Origin: Spirometra erinaceieuropaei
Taxonomy: Eukaryota; Platyhelminthes; Cestoda; Diphyllobothriidea; Diphyllobothriidae
Reading direction: 5' to 3'
Length of the DNA: 64,000 nucleotides
Assembly: GCA_902702965.1 (NCBI GenBank)
Contig: CACRXP010000009.1
Coordinates: forward strand, 1,721,766-1,785,765
Below, piece by piece: positions 22,945 through 34,270 of the stretch. The notes beneath the pieces are model-generated. The model was not told the origin of the DNA. It saw nothing but the letters and a program-made list of their open reading frames with translations, and made no database searches. Position 1 is the first letter of the stretch. Each line of letters starts with the position of its first letter. The translations under genes and the position numbers were made by a program.

Positions 22945-23543
22945 GAAAGTCTAAGAGAGAGTCTTTACCAAAGTAGGACATACAAGGGACTTATGGAGAG
23001 TTCTAAGCGACTTGGTCCAAATCATCTGTTTCTTCTTCCTCTTCTCCTCCTCCTCCTCCTCCTTATCATCATCTAAAGTGTCTAAATCGCGCAAAGATGA
23101 CTCCTCCACTCACGGGACTGTTGGTTTAAGAACATGCCAATATTTTCGAGTTGTCTCAGTCAGACAGGGGTCTACCCCAGTACAGAAAGTCCAAAGGAAC
23201 CTACCTACATGGCCGATATAGATGCAACAACAGGCAGCGCACGTGATGCGGTAAACAACGTTGATCAGTAGTAGCACAATCCGCAGACCTGTCACTGTCA
23301 GCTGGTTTCCGCGCGTCTGAGTTTTTTTTACCGTTTGGTTCTGAATAATCTATTCGGGTAGTACGGCTTCAGTTGGTCTATTTTACCGCACCACTGGATG
23401 GTGGGATGAAAAAGAATATGGACGAAGGTCCTTCTGTGGACGACAGGCCGTTGATGTTGTCCGAAAATATAAGGGACTAGGGTCGGTAAAGCTGCTATCA
23501 TCAGTCAACCATTCAACTCACTACTAATACTTCGCCTGCAGTT
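22945..23543 (-). pseudogene. Penelope-like fragment with GIY-YIG core, tandem copy 1
   Basis: On the minus strand around 23262-23190 it reads INVVYRITCAACCCIYIGHV then GRF, the GIY-YIG endonuclease start of Penelope-like elements (VVYxITC..C..YIGxxGR). Downstream the frame continues WTFCTGVDPCLTETTRKYW, which does not follow the usual helix-EH pattern, so sequence after YIG seems replaced or shifted. The whole block is repeated in tandem at 23544-24104. RT motifs are absent. A CTC-rich run at 23040-23065 exists only in this copy. Confidence 0.7.
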
Positions 23544-24104
23544 GGAAAGTCTGGTAACGAGTCTTTACCGAGGTGGGATACAAGAGTGACTTTTGGAGAG
23601 TTCTACGTGACTTCGTCCAGATCGTCTGACCCTCCTCCTTATCTAAAGTGTAAAGCGTGCGAAGCTGACTCCTCCACTCTCGGGAATTCTGGTTTAAGAA
23701 CATGCAATTACTTTCGAGTTGCCTCAGTCAGACAGGGGTCTACTACAGTACAGCAAGTGCAAAGGCGCCTACCTGTGTGGCCGACATATATGCAACAACA
23801 AACAGCACACGTGATGTGATAAACAACGTTGGTCAGCAGTAGCACAGTCCGCAGATGTGCCACTGTCAACTGGTTTCCACGCGTCTGAGTTTTTTTTCAA
23901 GGCCCGGTGGTTGCCGGTTGGTTCTGAATAAGTTATTCGGACAGTCCGGCTTAAGTTGGTCTTTTTATACCGCACCACTGGATGGTGGGATGAAAGAGGA
24001 TGTGGACAAAGGTCCTTCTATGGACGACCGATAGTTAATTTTGTCTGAAAACGTAAGGAACAGCCAATCATTAAACTCACTTCTAATACTTCGTCTGCGG
24101 TTGG
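23544..24104 (-). pseudogene. Penelope-like fragment with GIY-YIG core, tandem copy 2
   Basis: Direct tandem copy of 22945-23543, with matching starts (GGAAAGTCT..GAGTCTTTACC) and ends (CTACTAATACTTCGCCTGC versus CTTCTAATACTTCGTCTGC). Minus-strand translation near 23823-23740 gives NVVYHITCAVCCCIYVGHTG, then RRLCTC. The TGRRL part is closer to the family pattern than in copy 1. A TAA-type stop interrupts the frame after EATRK. Confidence 0.72.
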
Positions 24105-24688
24105 AATTCATGTCATGTGATCATTTAGCACTTTCAAGCCAAAGGCTCTGTCGCAGTAGTTTAAGTCCTAGGCGGGCCACTGCGACCCTAAGGCCCGGTT
24201 TTCAGTATAAATCGACGAAGTGGGACGCCAGTAGAGAAAAAGGAGCTGCATGCTATACAGAATTAATTAAGAGTAGCTTGGGACAAGCTGGCAGTCGGAC
24301 GAGAACAACTGTCGGACACCGGAAGAGCTGGCGTCCGAGTCCTATCGAGGCAGAAGTCAGAACCCTGGCATGTCTGAGACGACCTTGACGTTGATTGGTC
24401 CGATGTGATATCTGTCAGCCAGATTGCAACTGATGCTCGCGTGCAGGTACGTGCGAGAGGCGCAGCATTGCAAAGACCGTTCCAATTAGGGTCACTATAG
24501 CTCTACCTCCCTATTTATGGATTCCAGTCCCGTCGTCTGCGATCTGCTTTCCAGAGGAAGATTTCGGCTCCAAAATATTTATAACTGAGGCTTGGTTGCC
24601 AGATTTATATAGAAGCAGAAAAATGACAGTTAAGGATATGTCCCCCTTATTTAAGACAATGGGCTCATCAAACTAGTGAAGTCAAAAT
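24105..24688. other. Unassigned spacer
   Basis: No gene recognised. A 115-codon frame (24041-24388) begins inside the Penelope duplicate and has no motif. Confidence 0.35.
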
Positions 24689-25040
24689 GGTCGGATCTTA
24701 TTTCGTAGCCGTACCTGCAGTAGACAAGCCGCAACCGCCTGTCATACGGGATCGGCGGTACTAGGGGGTTTAACACTAATTCCTAACCCCAACCCCTAAA
24801 ACTAGCACCTAACCCTAACCCCAACTTCTAACCCTGACCTTAACTCCCAACCCGTAACCCGTAACTCTAACCCCTTAACCTAATCCCTAACCGTAACCCC
24901 TAACTCAAATCTCTGATGCCAACCCCGAACCATAACCATATCAACCCTAACTCTTTACATTAACCTCTGACCATAACCCTGACACCAACCCTTAGCCCGA
25001 ACGCCTAACAGATGCGGCTATGAAAGAGGATATTATGGTC
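24689..25040 (+). mobile_element. MITE family B copy B2 with long telomere-like array
   Basis: Left end GGTCGGATCTTATTTCGTAG with CCGTACCTGCAGTAGACAAG and CATACGGGATCGGCGGTACT following. It then carries the longest CCCTAA-like array in the window (about 24770-25008). It closes with a degenerate inverse of the left end (GCGGCTATGAAAGAGGATAT, TATGGTC). About 352 bp. Confidence 0.82.
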
Positions 25041-25501
25041 AAAATTTTGGTTCGTGTGACTGCCAGACTTTATCTTCCAGTCGCTGTAAGACTACCTCAC
25101 GAGGGAGCCCTTATGTACAAGATCCGACTGCCATTCCCTTTACTTCCTGGTAGAAGAGACTGTTCCCACTTAAACGCTGAAGTACACATCTATTAGTCAT
25201 TTTTGGCATGTCATTTAAAGGGGTATTGTTGTTTGAAATCCGATCTGTGAAAGAGCAGGCAATATCCCCTAGTTCAGTTTATAGTACAATACCTGAGACA
25301 ATGTATAGTATTTAACTATAGACTATTGCTTCGTAACGTCAGTAGATCGGGCTGCGTGCATCCCTGCAACGACAGCGAATGCCATGTGACAAAGATGGGT
25401 TAAATTTTGGTTCAATTTAAGGCTAATGACCCACCCGACAGGCTCCGTCTGGATACCATCCATGTTGCCCTGGCGTACGTTTGTATTTCCTGTTCCGGGT
25501 A
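25041..25501. other. Unassigned spacer
   Basis: Nothing recognised. Confidence 0.35.
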
Positions 25502-25617
25502 GCGGTGGTAGTGGTAGCGGTGGTGGTGGTGGTGGTGGTGGTGGTGGTGGTGGTGGTGGTGGTGGTGGTGGTGGTGGTGGTGGCGGTGGTGGTGGTGGTG
25601 GTGGTGGTGGTGGTGGT
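25502..25617. repeat. (GGT)n microsatellite, 116 bp
   Basis: GGT units with AGT/AGC variants at the left edge and one GGC near 25583. Frames through it (polyglycine, polyvaline, polyhistidine, polythreonine) are products of the array and not evidence of coding. Confidence 0.96.
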
Positions 25618-25969
25618 CGGGGTTGTTACTGTCACCGCCTCCCCCTCCCTCCCCCCCGAACAAGATACATGCTGACTGACAGCAGTCACCCTATCTCCAC
25701 TTCCGCCCCGGTGACTACAGAAAAGCTCCCCGTGCGTATGCGGGCGATGAGCGCTAAAGTCAATTAACGACACCTCCCCCCTCAGTGTATGAGGGTAAGT
25801 TAAATCTGCATGACTATCGCGGTGTTTACATGGCTGTCACCGTCGTTCTTCCTAAATACTGTGAGAGGTGGTAAATTACTCGCCTCCGACGATGGAAGCT
25901 TGTCTACTTTTGGAACGTCAGGACAATAAAATTGTGGCCCCCGGGACTGCCTTTTTTCGCATATATGCA
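25618..25969. other. Unassigned spacer
   Basis: A C-rich edge follows the GGT array; nothing else recognised. Confidence 0.35.
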
Positions 25970-26175
25970 CTTGAAAGTTCGACCCTCACTGCTGACGATG
26001 TCCATCGTGTGCTCCACAGCTAGGTGACAGCAGGCACGGCGACTTGTGCGTGAGTTAGTTTATAGTGGTAGTAGACTTGCATAGCATCTGCCGCGCCCTC
26101 TCCTCCCACTCCTCATCTGGACCCCGGTGTCAAGACATAGTCAAGAAAACCGGAAGTGGGGGAGGGCGCAGGTGC
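25970..26175 (+). repeat. Repeat R, first module
   Basis: GACGATGTCCATCGTGTGCTC, GCACGGCGACTTGTGCGTGA, GTTTATAGTGGTAGTAGACT, CCCCGGTGTCAAGACATAGTC and CCGGAAGTGGGGGAGG align with the modules at 52.6 and 55.1 kb. Confidence 0.68.
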
Positions 26176-26700
26176 ATATATGCATTTATATCCTGCATCG
26201 CCGACCGATAATCCAGCGCTATGCAATTCCACTGAGTTGCCATTTCCCTTCCCCTCCCCCAACACAGGGGACCGTAGCGGTTCTCCCCGGCCCCACCCCA
26301 AAACCCACCGTGATTATGTGTCCATTCCTCTCACACACACTAGTTGTATGTCTGCCGCTGTCTGTCCTGCACAAAAATATGTTTTCCCCTAAGTGAGTAT
26401 TCTGAATTATTATACTGCGCTAAATAACAAATCCCAACTCCGACAGACAATGCGTTTTGCCGTTTTAGCGGCTGTATGCTGAGCCTACGTTAACACCTGC
26501 GCCTGTCAGTGGTGATTTGATTCCCTGGGATCATCTTTTGATCGCTGAAACGCACAAGAGATCGAGATAACCGTATGATGATAGTTGTAGGAACCTCTCC
26601 GCCCAATACCGTTAAATGCCCCAGTTGATCGACAGACTGATCTCCACCCAATCCCACCCCCGGCGTACATTCTGACAGATTTTGTTAGGTGCGGTGTTAT
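26176..26700. other. Pyrimidine-rich spacer
   Basis: No recognisable gene. Composition shifts toward C/T as the candidate exon is approached. Confidence 0.35.
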
Positions 26701-26772
26701 AGAATTTGTCCCACGGGAAGGGGCTATGGCCAACTGTCTGGAATTTCTGTTCTCCCCCCTCTCTCATTCCAG

Positions 26773-27003
26773 CCAGCCCAGACCTACTCCCACGCAGGGA
26801 GACGGATCAAGAGCAGTGTGTCCAAATTTAGGCATACCGCACTCTTAAGAGCATGCGGCGTCGCTCGGGTAGTCTCACTGCACTGGCGCTCATCTCGATT
26901 TAACGCTCCGCCTCACCTCCCGCCCACAACGACAGGGTCAGCTGTGAACAGCCTCACGACCAGTGCCGCCAGCCGTGGGTCCGATTATGCTGCTCGCAGG
27001 CAG
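26773..27003 (+). CDS. Candidate internal exon of an unidentified protein
   Basis: This 231-bp interval is preceded by a textbook acceptor (CTCCCCCCTCTCTCATTCCAG at 26752-26772, shown less its first base) and followed by a textbook donor (CAG|GTGAGCG at 27001-27008). It is open throughout and exactly 77 codons. It reads PAQTYSHAGRRIKSSVSKFR at the start and SAASRGSDYAARRQ at the end, rich in Ser, Arg, Thr and Pro and without a recognisable domain. The surrounding open frame runs 26689-27294, the longest in the window, in DNA of higher GC than its neighbours and not matched by any repeat here. No partner exon, promoter or polyadenylation site could be identified. It may be chance in C/T-rich DNA. 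Confidence 0.3.
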
Positions 27004-27294
27004 GTGAGCGGGTGTAGGCCGTTAGCCACAGTCCATTCTCATGCCCGTCCCTCCCCCTCCTTCTGCCCGTCACCCCACCCTCCTCACGCCCGCACACACA
27101 CACAGACCCGTGTAAGGACACGTGACCTTAGAGCACACGGGCAAGATAGCCACCGACTCCGTTTCATAATCCGCCGACATTCAAGGTCACCGGGGTGGCC
27201 CTACACGGGCATTTCCTTCGAGGCGCGATTGCCGTCTGACTTGAGGATTAACTTGTCATCCGTATACAACTTGTCCAGTCTGGCAATCGGATAG

Positions 27295-28419
27295 TAACTC
27301 TTTTTTTTCTTATGACTTTGGACTACCTCAAGATTCGATTCCATACGGTACCTCTTTTCGACCAGTAATTGCCTATAGGTTAAGCATGCTGCCGAGATGT
27401 TAGTTTGCCCCTTTATTAAAAATGGGCCTCATCTCCCATTTCTAAGGGTTGGTTTGCGCCATATTTTTGGATGGTCATTGGAAGCTGGTCTTATACTCGG
27501 TAATCGGCAATCAGTCCAGTGTCTGTTTTGACTGAGACCATCTCCCATTCGTGAATCTCTAACTTTCACCACTATGCTGGAGTCCTTTTCAATAAAATTT
27601 TCATGCCTGTTTAGCACATTCGACGTTTGCGTTTCTAACACACTTCTTTACACTCTTCTCTTTATTTTTCACTGTTCTCCCCTCATTTTCCCTACCATTT
27701 TAAGACGCGTCCTTCTAATGCTGTCTTCTGTTGTTTCGATATCACAGAACAACCATAATTCGCAAAGATCAGACACTTTTCCGATCGAATTCGAGTTAAT
27801 GTTGCCAATCCCCTTCGCTTTAAAGTAATTACTGCGAAGTATTTTTGTCACATGCGTCGTGGCTTCCAGAATATCTTTTGCTGTACATCGGTATATCAGC
27901 AGTCAGTAAAGGGACTGAAATTCGAAGAAAAGTAGACGAGAGTTGTTTTCACAGTAGTCATACGGTTACATATTTTCTTGTCATTTCTTCATTTGTGTTT
28001 TTGACGTGGTGAATGGAGAAGGTTTTGCCGAAAAGGTAGAATTAAACTTCCAAAATAAAGCGTATTCTTCCCTTTCTCCTGCAGTCTGAGTCGCCATTCC
28101 GCAATGCGTGCCGCGTCCCATTCCGTAGTGTCCTAACCTTACACAGGCAAGTGTAATGAGTAATAGTGTGTAATTCACTTTGCAACAGGGTCTAGACGGA
28201 GCTAGAGGAGTTTACTGGATTTTAGAGGTACACCATCGAAGACGAGGGACCCTGTGGCACCACCCCATCACAACAGAACGAAGTTACTTCCATCCAAAGC
28301 CCTCGGCAGAAGGACGTACACCTATTTCAGTGGGGTTTACGCATGGTAGGGTGAGCGTTACACTGATTGTTTCAGAGTGTCAAGGTGGGGTTTGGGGTGG
28401 TTAACATCTAGAAGGGGCA
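27295..28419. other. Unassigned, no gene recognised
   Basis: AT-richer DNA with short frames and no motif. If the exon at 26773 is real, this could be intron. Confidence 0.35.
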
Positions 28420-29331
28420 TACATTAGGTGGGCTAGGTCATAAAATGTCAACCGAAATTCCAAAATGCATTTCCGATTCGAAAAGACTACTCAAGTAGTG
28501 TTGTAAAACTAATCATCACGCAGCATAACTCTATAATAATTCAGTTACATCAAAATACCGGCTTTTAATTGAACTTCTATCCGGCCTCGCGCAAATAATA
28601 TGCTCTGTAAAAAAAGGACTACTTGAGTAGCATGCATTGTTCTCATTGATTTTCGTGCCCTCAAAAATTCAATTATCTTTCATGGAAAACATGCACAAAA
28701 ATATTCATTCTTTTCCCCATTCGGTAGAAATTTACGTCTTCTTCCAGTTCATAAAACGTCATATCTCAACATTTACCAATGTGGCTTGTAAACTTAACAA
28801 TATGTCTCAAATCCACTGCCGAATTTTATGAACCCGTATAGTCTCCTCTTAATACCGTAGAGAAATGTATGGTTTACCGTACGCGGAAAATGTACTGCTT
28901 GTAGTTTGGGAGCCCTGAATCCAATGGCTATGGTAGAGCGGGTTCAAAATTATTCGGGAATCGAAAAAGTTTTTTAAAACCCTGCCCCTGCTTTGAGTAC
29001 AAAATTAGAAGAAGACGTAAGTATCTACCGAATGAGCAAAAGAATGAATATTTTTATGCATGTTTTCCATAAAGTATGATTGAACTTTTAAAGGCATCGA
29101 AAATCAATGGGAAAAATGCATGCCACATAAATAGTCGTTTTTCATAGAGTGTAATTTTTACATGCAGCTGAAAATAAGTTTGCTCGAAAGCCGGCATCCT
29201 GAGGTAACTCAATTAATACAGAATTATGCTGCGCGATGACTAGTTTTACAACCTATTTAAGTAATCTTTTCGAAGCGAAAACGCATTTCGGAATGTCGGT
29301 TGATATTTCATGAGTTAGTCCGCCTACTGCA
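28420..29331 (-). mobile_element. Hairpin MITE copy b (about 912 bp)
   Basis: The left end TACATTAGGTGGGCTAGGTC and the right end (inverse TGCAGTAGGCGGACTAACTC) pair, and arms continue through AAATGCATTTCCG and GATTACTC/GATTAC-type blocks to ATTCGGTAGAAATTTACG. The loop reads GAGACTATACGG on the opposite strand compared with copy a, hence minus. No transposase. Confidence 0.83.
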
Positions 29332-30340
29332 AGTTGGCCAGTCCAAATTACACGGAAGTTCATCTTGACAGATCAAACAAACCACAATAAAAAGCATGAT
29401 AGATAATTCCCTTCTTCCAATGAGCGGTCACTTGCCAACCACGCAGAGCACTTCTTCACTGAGCCTGGTATGCTGGCGGGAGTTCAGTGTGCCGATTTCA
29501 CCGTATGTTCGCCGGAAGTCCGGATTTCTGTTCCCGCCCGACCAGCCTTACTGCTGTTTTTGTCACTCGAAGGGCTATCCTCCTGACTACTCTACTAATT
29601 AAAGGTAGCAGTCGCAGTACACCGTTAGTCTCATGGCGAAAATACCCAACAGAAGCGCTCAGTTTTTCGTTCATCCACATGACTCGGAAGTACTAAGTGG
29701 CCTCGGACGGATGGGCGGTATCAGTGTCGCCAGAATGCGCTATGACGCACATAACATTAGCAGACACCTTTCGATGAGCTTTCAGATGAATAAAAAAGTC
29801 AAAAATGAGGCGGCAGGGTTTACTTTGAAGCCAATCCCCACACGGTAGTATGCCAACTCAGTTATGGAATGCTTTCATGCAATGAAGGCTGGGTCATTCG
29901 ACAGAAAAACTCCACGTAGGGAACGTGCCCATTGCAGTGCATTTTTGTCAACCTGGGTGTAGTACCCCACGTAGCTGGCAACTCCAATATGTGCACAACA
30001 ATTCCGTGTGACTTAAAGCAATATTTCCCCGGAATGTATTTAAAGCAGGCATCGACGGCAGACTTTATTGGAACAAGTACATTTTGCGACGGCTTATCAA
30101 CTGCAGCCTGTCGTTACATAACAAAGATAACAAGTGAGGAAGGCACAGAGGTTTGAACTTCCACAGAGAAAATCGATGTAAAGCAGCAAGGTCATCGTAT
30201 ACTGCACGTGGACTAATCAATAAAATGGTAACTTGAAAACGCAACATAGGAAAGAAAATGGGGGAAGTCAACACGTCGAGGAATTTCGCAAATCATAAGG
30301 GCTCAGATCTACCAGGGCAAGCTGAGGTTGACCACGTGGT
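29332..30340. other. Unassigned, no gene recognised
   Basis: Several overlapping frames of 60-75 codons and no motif. Nothing supported. Confidence 0.35.
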
Positions 30341-32160
30341 CTAACTGTTTACATAGGTTGGGTTTCTCCCGCCGTATGAATGTTTGCAGACTGCCTGCAG
30401 GTAGCGCAGAAACCGAGTTGTTCGTGCTTGAACCAATACTCGAAAAGAAGTTTTGGGGTCAACCGAATGACCGCTGTCAAGGAGTTGTTTTGTAATAGAA
30501 GACCATGGAATCTTATTCTCCTGCGTTAGAAGCCATTTAGGCAGTTTTTCAACTGACCTGGCCGCCAATTGTCTTTGAGTTCGCTCAGTGTACTTGCATC
30601 CACAAGTGCATGTAAATTCGTAAACACAATTTGACGTGACGTGCAAGACATCCTTCGCCCGTGGAACTTGGATAGACTTAGTAGGGCTGCAGAATATGAT
30701 TTCAGCTGAGCTGTATGTTCTTTCAATGGCGCATCTCAATCGCTGCTTGATGGTGTTTGAGGTGTTGTCGTCCTTAAAGGGTAAGAACATTACAACGAGC
30801 TATTTCGGAACTGATTACTCCGTCAGTTTTGGCCTTAAAGTGGTGCTATACTTTTCGATTAATCGTGTTGGATATCCCGTTTAAGCAGGGCTGTTTTAAG
30901 GCAAGAAATTTCATCGTCCAGCGTTTCAATAGAGCAAATGCTTTTTGCTTTTTGGAAGAGACTGCAAACCAAATTTCGCTTTCGTTGTATCGGCACAAAG
31001 TTCATGAATTGCAGATATTGGCCTTTCTATGTATCCTTGTGGAAAACAGGTCGTCTTATTGAACCATCTTCCTGTCTAGTCACGGGGACATCCAGGAGAG
31101 AAAGCTTGTAGCACTGCTTCTTTTCCATTATGAATTTAATCTTAGGATGAAGACTGTTCATGGCAATAAGTAGGTCTTCGGTTCCTCGTCGGTATCAAAA
31201 ATAGCAAAAAATATCGTCTGCATGTCTTTTTTACAGTGTTTACATATTAAATTTAGCTTCTAAGTGACCCATAAAATGTCGGCAAGGGTTGGATCAAGTG
31301 GACCTCTTATTGCCACTTCATCAATTTGTCCATTGAACAGAAACTGAGGTTTTTCGTGCAAAGTTTCAACAGGTCACGTAATACATCGGTTGAAAAGCGG
31401 GTTTCAGACGCATGAACGCATATAATATCGATTGTCTCATCCAGTGCTATAGTTGTGAATAGTGAAACAACGTCCTAGGATATCACGCTTTGGTTGGAAA
31501 TGTTCTGATGCCTTATTTCTTCAATAAAGTGGAAACCGTCTCTTATTGTGTAAGTCAAAAATAGGTTTCGTATTACTTCTAATTCCTTGACAAGTTACTG
31601 GGCTAGTCTGTGTTGGGGTGAATTAGACATAGACAGAATTGGCCGTAAAGGTGTGTCCTTTTTATGCGTTTTTGTTGGACCATATAGTCTGCGGATATGT
31701 GTGCCTCTCGGTTTTGGCAATAGTGCGGTTTTAGTGTAAATCAGATTTTTGTCCAACAATTGTCTAATTATTGTCCAGACAGATTCTTCCACTGCCTCGA
31801 TTTCATTTTTCCTTGGCGTTTCGAGACGAAATTTACTTGGATCGTCTAAAATGGATTCCATTTTGGTTACGTAGTCTCTCCGGTTAAGAATGACAACTCC
31901 GTGGCCTTAGCCAGGCTTGAACGTTACCATTTGTTTATGGCGCTTTAATGCAGCTAGGGCAGCCATGTGTTCTTTAATTATTGGCGTTCGTTGCGTTATT
32001 TGAGCTTTACGATACTCATGACAAATGTCCACTAGTTTTGCTTTCAGCCAACCTACGTCATTAGCGGATCTGGGTATTAGGTCAGACAGTGTGTGATTAA
32101 AAACATTAATCATTACTCGCCTTTCCTATTGGCTGGAACTTCCCTGGTTTCCTGACTGAA
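30341..32160 (-). pseudogene. Penelope-like retroelement ORF (RT plus GIY-YIG), near full length, inactive
   Basis: The best-preserved coding element in the window, minus strand. In order: an N-terminal region at 32113-31907 (NVFNHTLSDLIPRSANDVGW); GHGVVILNRRDYVTKMESIL around 31890-31850; RLYGPTKTHKKDTPLRPILS near 31695-31640, the PLE-type RLYG-PKTHK signature; RT motif A as I-S-stop-DVVSLFTTI at 31480-31448; motif B FNGQIDEVAIRGPLDPTLAD at 31337-31278; motif C HADDIF at 31224-31207 (usual YVDDIF), followed by a frameshift; a linker with RKRNLVCSLFQKAKS; then the endonuclease CVYEFTCTCGCKYTERTQRQ from 30628. The second catalytic triplet, usually YIG, is YTE. Several stops and frameshifts prevent expression. 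The family inserts by target-primed reverse transcription. Confidence 0.92.
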
Positions 32161-33139
32161 TGCGAACTTGCCAGCGACGGTTTATTCAAGATCCGCTATT
32201 CTTTAATGTTGCTTTTGGTCCATTTTTAAATTGTTGCGCTCACTTTCTTTTCCGTTTCACAGCCTTTAGGCAGAGATTCACTTATTTTTTGTGTTCCCTG
32301 TCTGCTGTTTGGCATGTGTGTTACTTCACCCGTAACACCATTCAGCGACACGACACGGTCCATAGGCTACCTCAAGTTATTTGGGGTCTTACACCCTACC
32401 GTAGCCGAAAGCTATTCACAATGCGAGCGACCTTGTGCTGAATTCTAAAAAGTGCATATATTTTCCTGTCATGACCCTAAGCCGTACAGTAAGCCCTACC
32501 CTGACCTTTACCCTAATCCTAATCCACCCGAAATTCACCGCAATTCCACCTGTATTACGAGGGCTTACTATTACCGCACCTTAACACTGGACCTCACAGA
32601 CAAAGCAGAAACAAAATCATTCTTTTTACTCATTTTAGACGGAATGCGGTCTACTTCAAATCTGCGAGTTAAAGAAAGAGAATAGTTCGATGTCTAAACA
32701 GTGTATATAATTATATACATATTTATCTTGAAAGTCAACCTGCATTTGTGCATTTCTTGGTGTTAGTCCTGAAAACAATGGACATGACCGCTCGTATTCA
32801 TATGAAAATCCCTCCATGACAGAGATAGCTTTGCTCAGCTTGTGAGTAGTTAGCCATAAGCCTAAATTTGTCAAATTCGCATAGATCGCTTTACATCTAA
32901 ATATATTGAAGAACGTACTACACTGTTTTCCGAAACATAACCTTTTGAGAAGAGATATAAAAAGCTAAAAATGAGCTTAAACATTGCATATTGCATGAGA
33001 AAAACGACTAAACAGAGATTCGTGGATGTACGCACGAGAAATTGTCTTCGAGTACACTTTGCACAAGTGGCCGGAACAGTTTTGAATCCCAGTTTCACTA
33101 GCTACTCCCTGTGTGTGTATATGTGTGTGTGAATAAACC
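32161..33139. repeat. Mostly unassigned; short repeats
   Basis: 32355-32420 (GGTCTTACACCCTACCGTAGCC) recurs at 15.66 kb. 32475-32525 is CCCTAA-like (CCCTACCCTGACC, CCCTAATCCTAATCC). A TG run lies at 33111-33131. No gene recognised. Confidence 0.4.
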
Positions 33140-34270
33140 TGCAATCGTGTCCCTGGCTAACGCGTTTTGCAAGTGCGCTGGGAGCGGGAATGGCCTTCTA
33201 CGCTGGGCGGCACGTCCAGAGGTGGCCGGCAGTGCGTCGTGGCGTTTTTTGTTAGCGCACTGTATATCCTAATTAATCGGAATCGGCCGTAGGCAGTGGA
33301 CAACGCATACGAATTCTTAGCCACGCAGTAAAACGAATTCAGCCACCGGCAGCCGTCAGAATTAACGACACCGTTCTGTCGTGGAGCCGCCGTAACCTAT
33401 TCATGCAGTCCTTGAAAATTATGTCAAGCTGTTTTCCTCCCCTCCTTCGACTGAAATGCACTTTAACCTGAATGTTGCCATATGTCGATATATCGGACAT
33501 CAGCGCACATCACAGTTTTTTGTTGGCTGGCGTTTTGTTGACAACAGCGTGACTTGTTGTAACCGCTCGAGATGCAGGATAAAAAATTAAACAGATCGTG
33601 AACCGTTGGCAAGGCGCACAGACGCCAAGCTTTACAGTGAAACGGAGTCAATTGGCCGGCAGTCGCCAGAAGTCACTACGACACTCCGTCCCACAGCCGT
33701 CGTAACCAAGTCCCCAATCTGCGCAAATCAATCCAAACTGCGCTTCTCCCACCTCTCAATTGGAGTGCGTCTTAGCCTGAGTTTTTTCAGATGTGTCAAC
33801 ACATCGAACATCAGTCACTTTGAAGGGCTTGTGCATACCGGTGATTTATGATTAACCGAGATTTCGTTGACAACAGCGTGAGTTGTTGCAACCTCCGGAG
33901 ATGCAGAGTGAGGTATTTGAACCTTATGTGCAGCATTAGACGCATAACGTAGTGTGTACTACATAATGTGCAAATGACTGCCGAGGGACCACCTCATGCA
34001 AATGTTTGGCCCATAATCTGATGCAACCCTCATTCGACAGGGTATGAGGGTATGAACAGAGTAACCAACCAAAATAGGTGCTTCTTATAGATCAGGTAAG
34101 AGGTCATATGAACGGCATGATTGTAATGAATGGGGTCTTCGACCTGGTAGGTGGTTGTCTGCTAGTGACTCCTATCACCCATACAAGGCTTACTGACTTC
34201 TAGAAGCCAATGGATCGGTGGGCACCCATTCCTGAGGGAATAAATATCCCATCTGCAGAGACGGACTATG
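33140..34270 (-). repeat. Dispersed repeat Q, minus copy (interrupted)
   Basis: Inverse partner of 20700-21540. Matching blocks include TTTTGCAAGTGCGCTGGGAGC, GGTGGCCGGCAGTGCGTCGTG, TAACCAAGTCCCCAATCTGC, TTTTTTCAGATGTGTC, CGAGATTTCGTTGACAACAGCG and GAGTAACCAACCAAAATAGG. The unit is split by about 330 bp of other sequence (33270-33600) absent from the plus copy, and CGTTGACAACAGCGTGA occurs twice (33535 and 33864). Confidence 0.6.

Noticed and set aside
22945..24104. CRISPR or satellite array
   Set aside because: Only two long imperfect direct units without spacers; contains a retroelement endonuclease core.
24770..25008. True telomere or chromosome end
   Set aside because: The array is degenerate, internal and bounded by terminal inverted repeats of a MITE.
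25412..25773. Polyglycine, polyhistidine and polythreonine frames
   Set aside because: Products of the GGT array on both strands.
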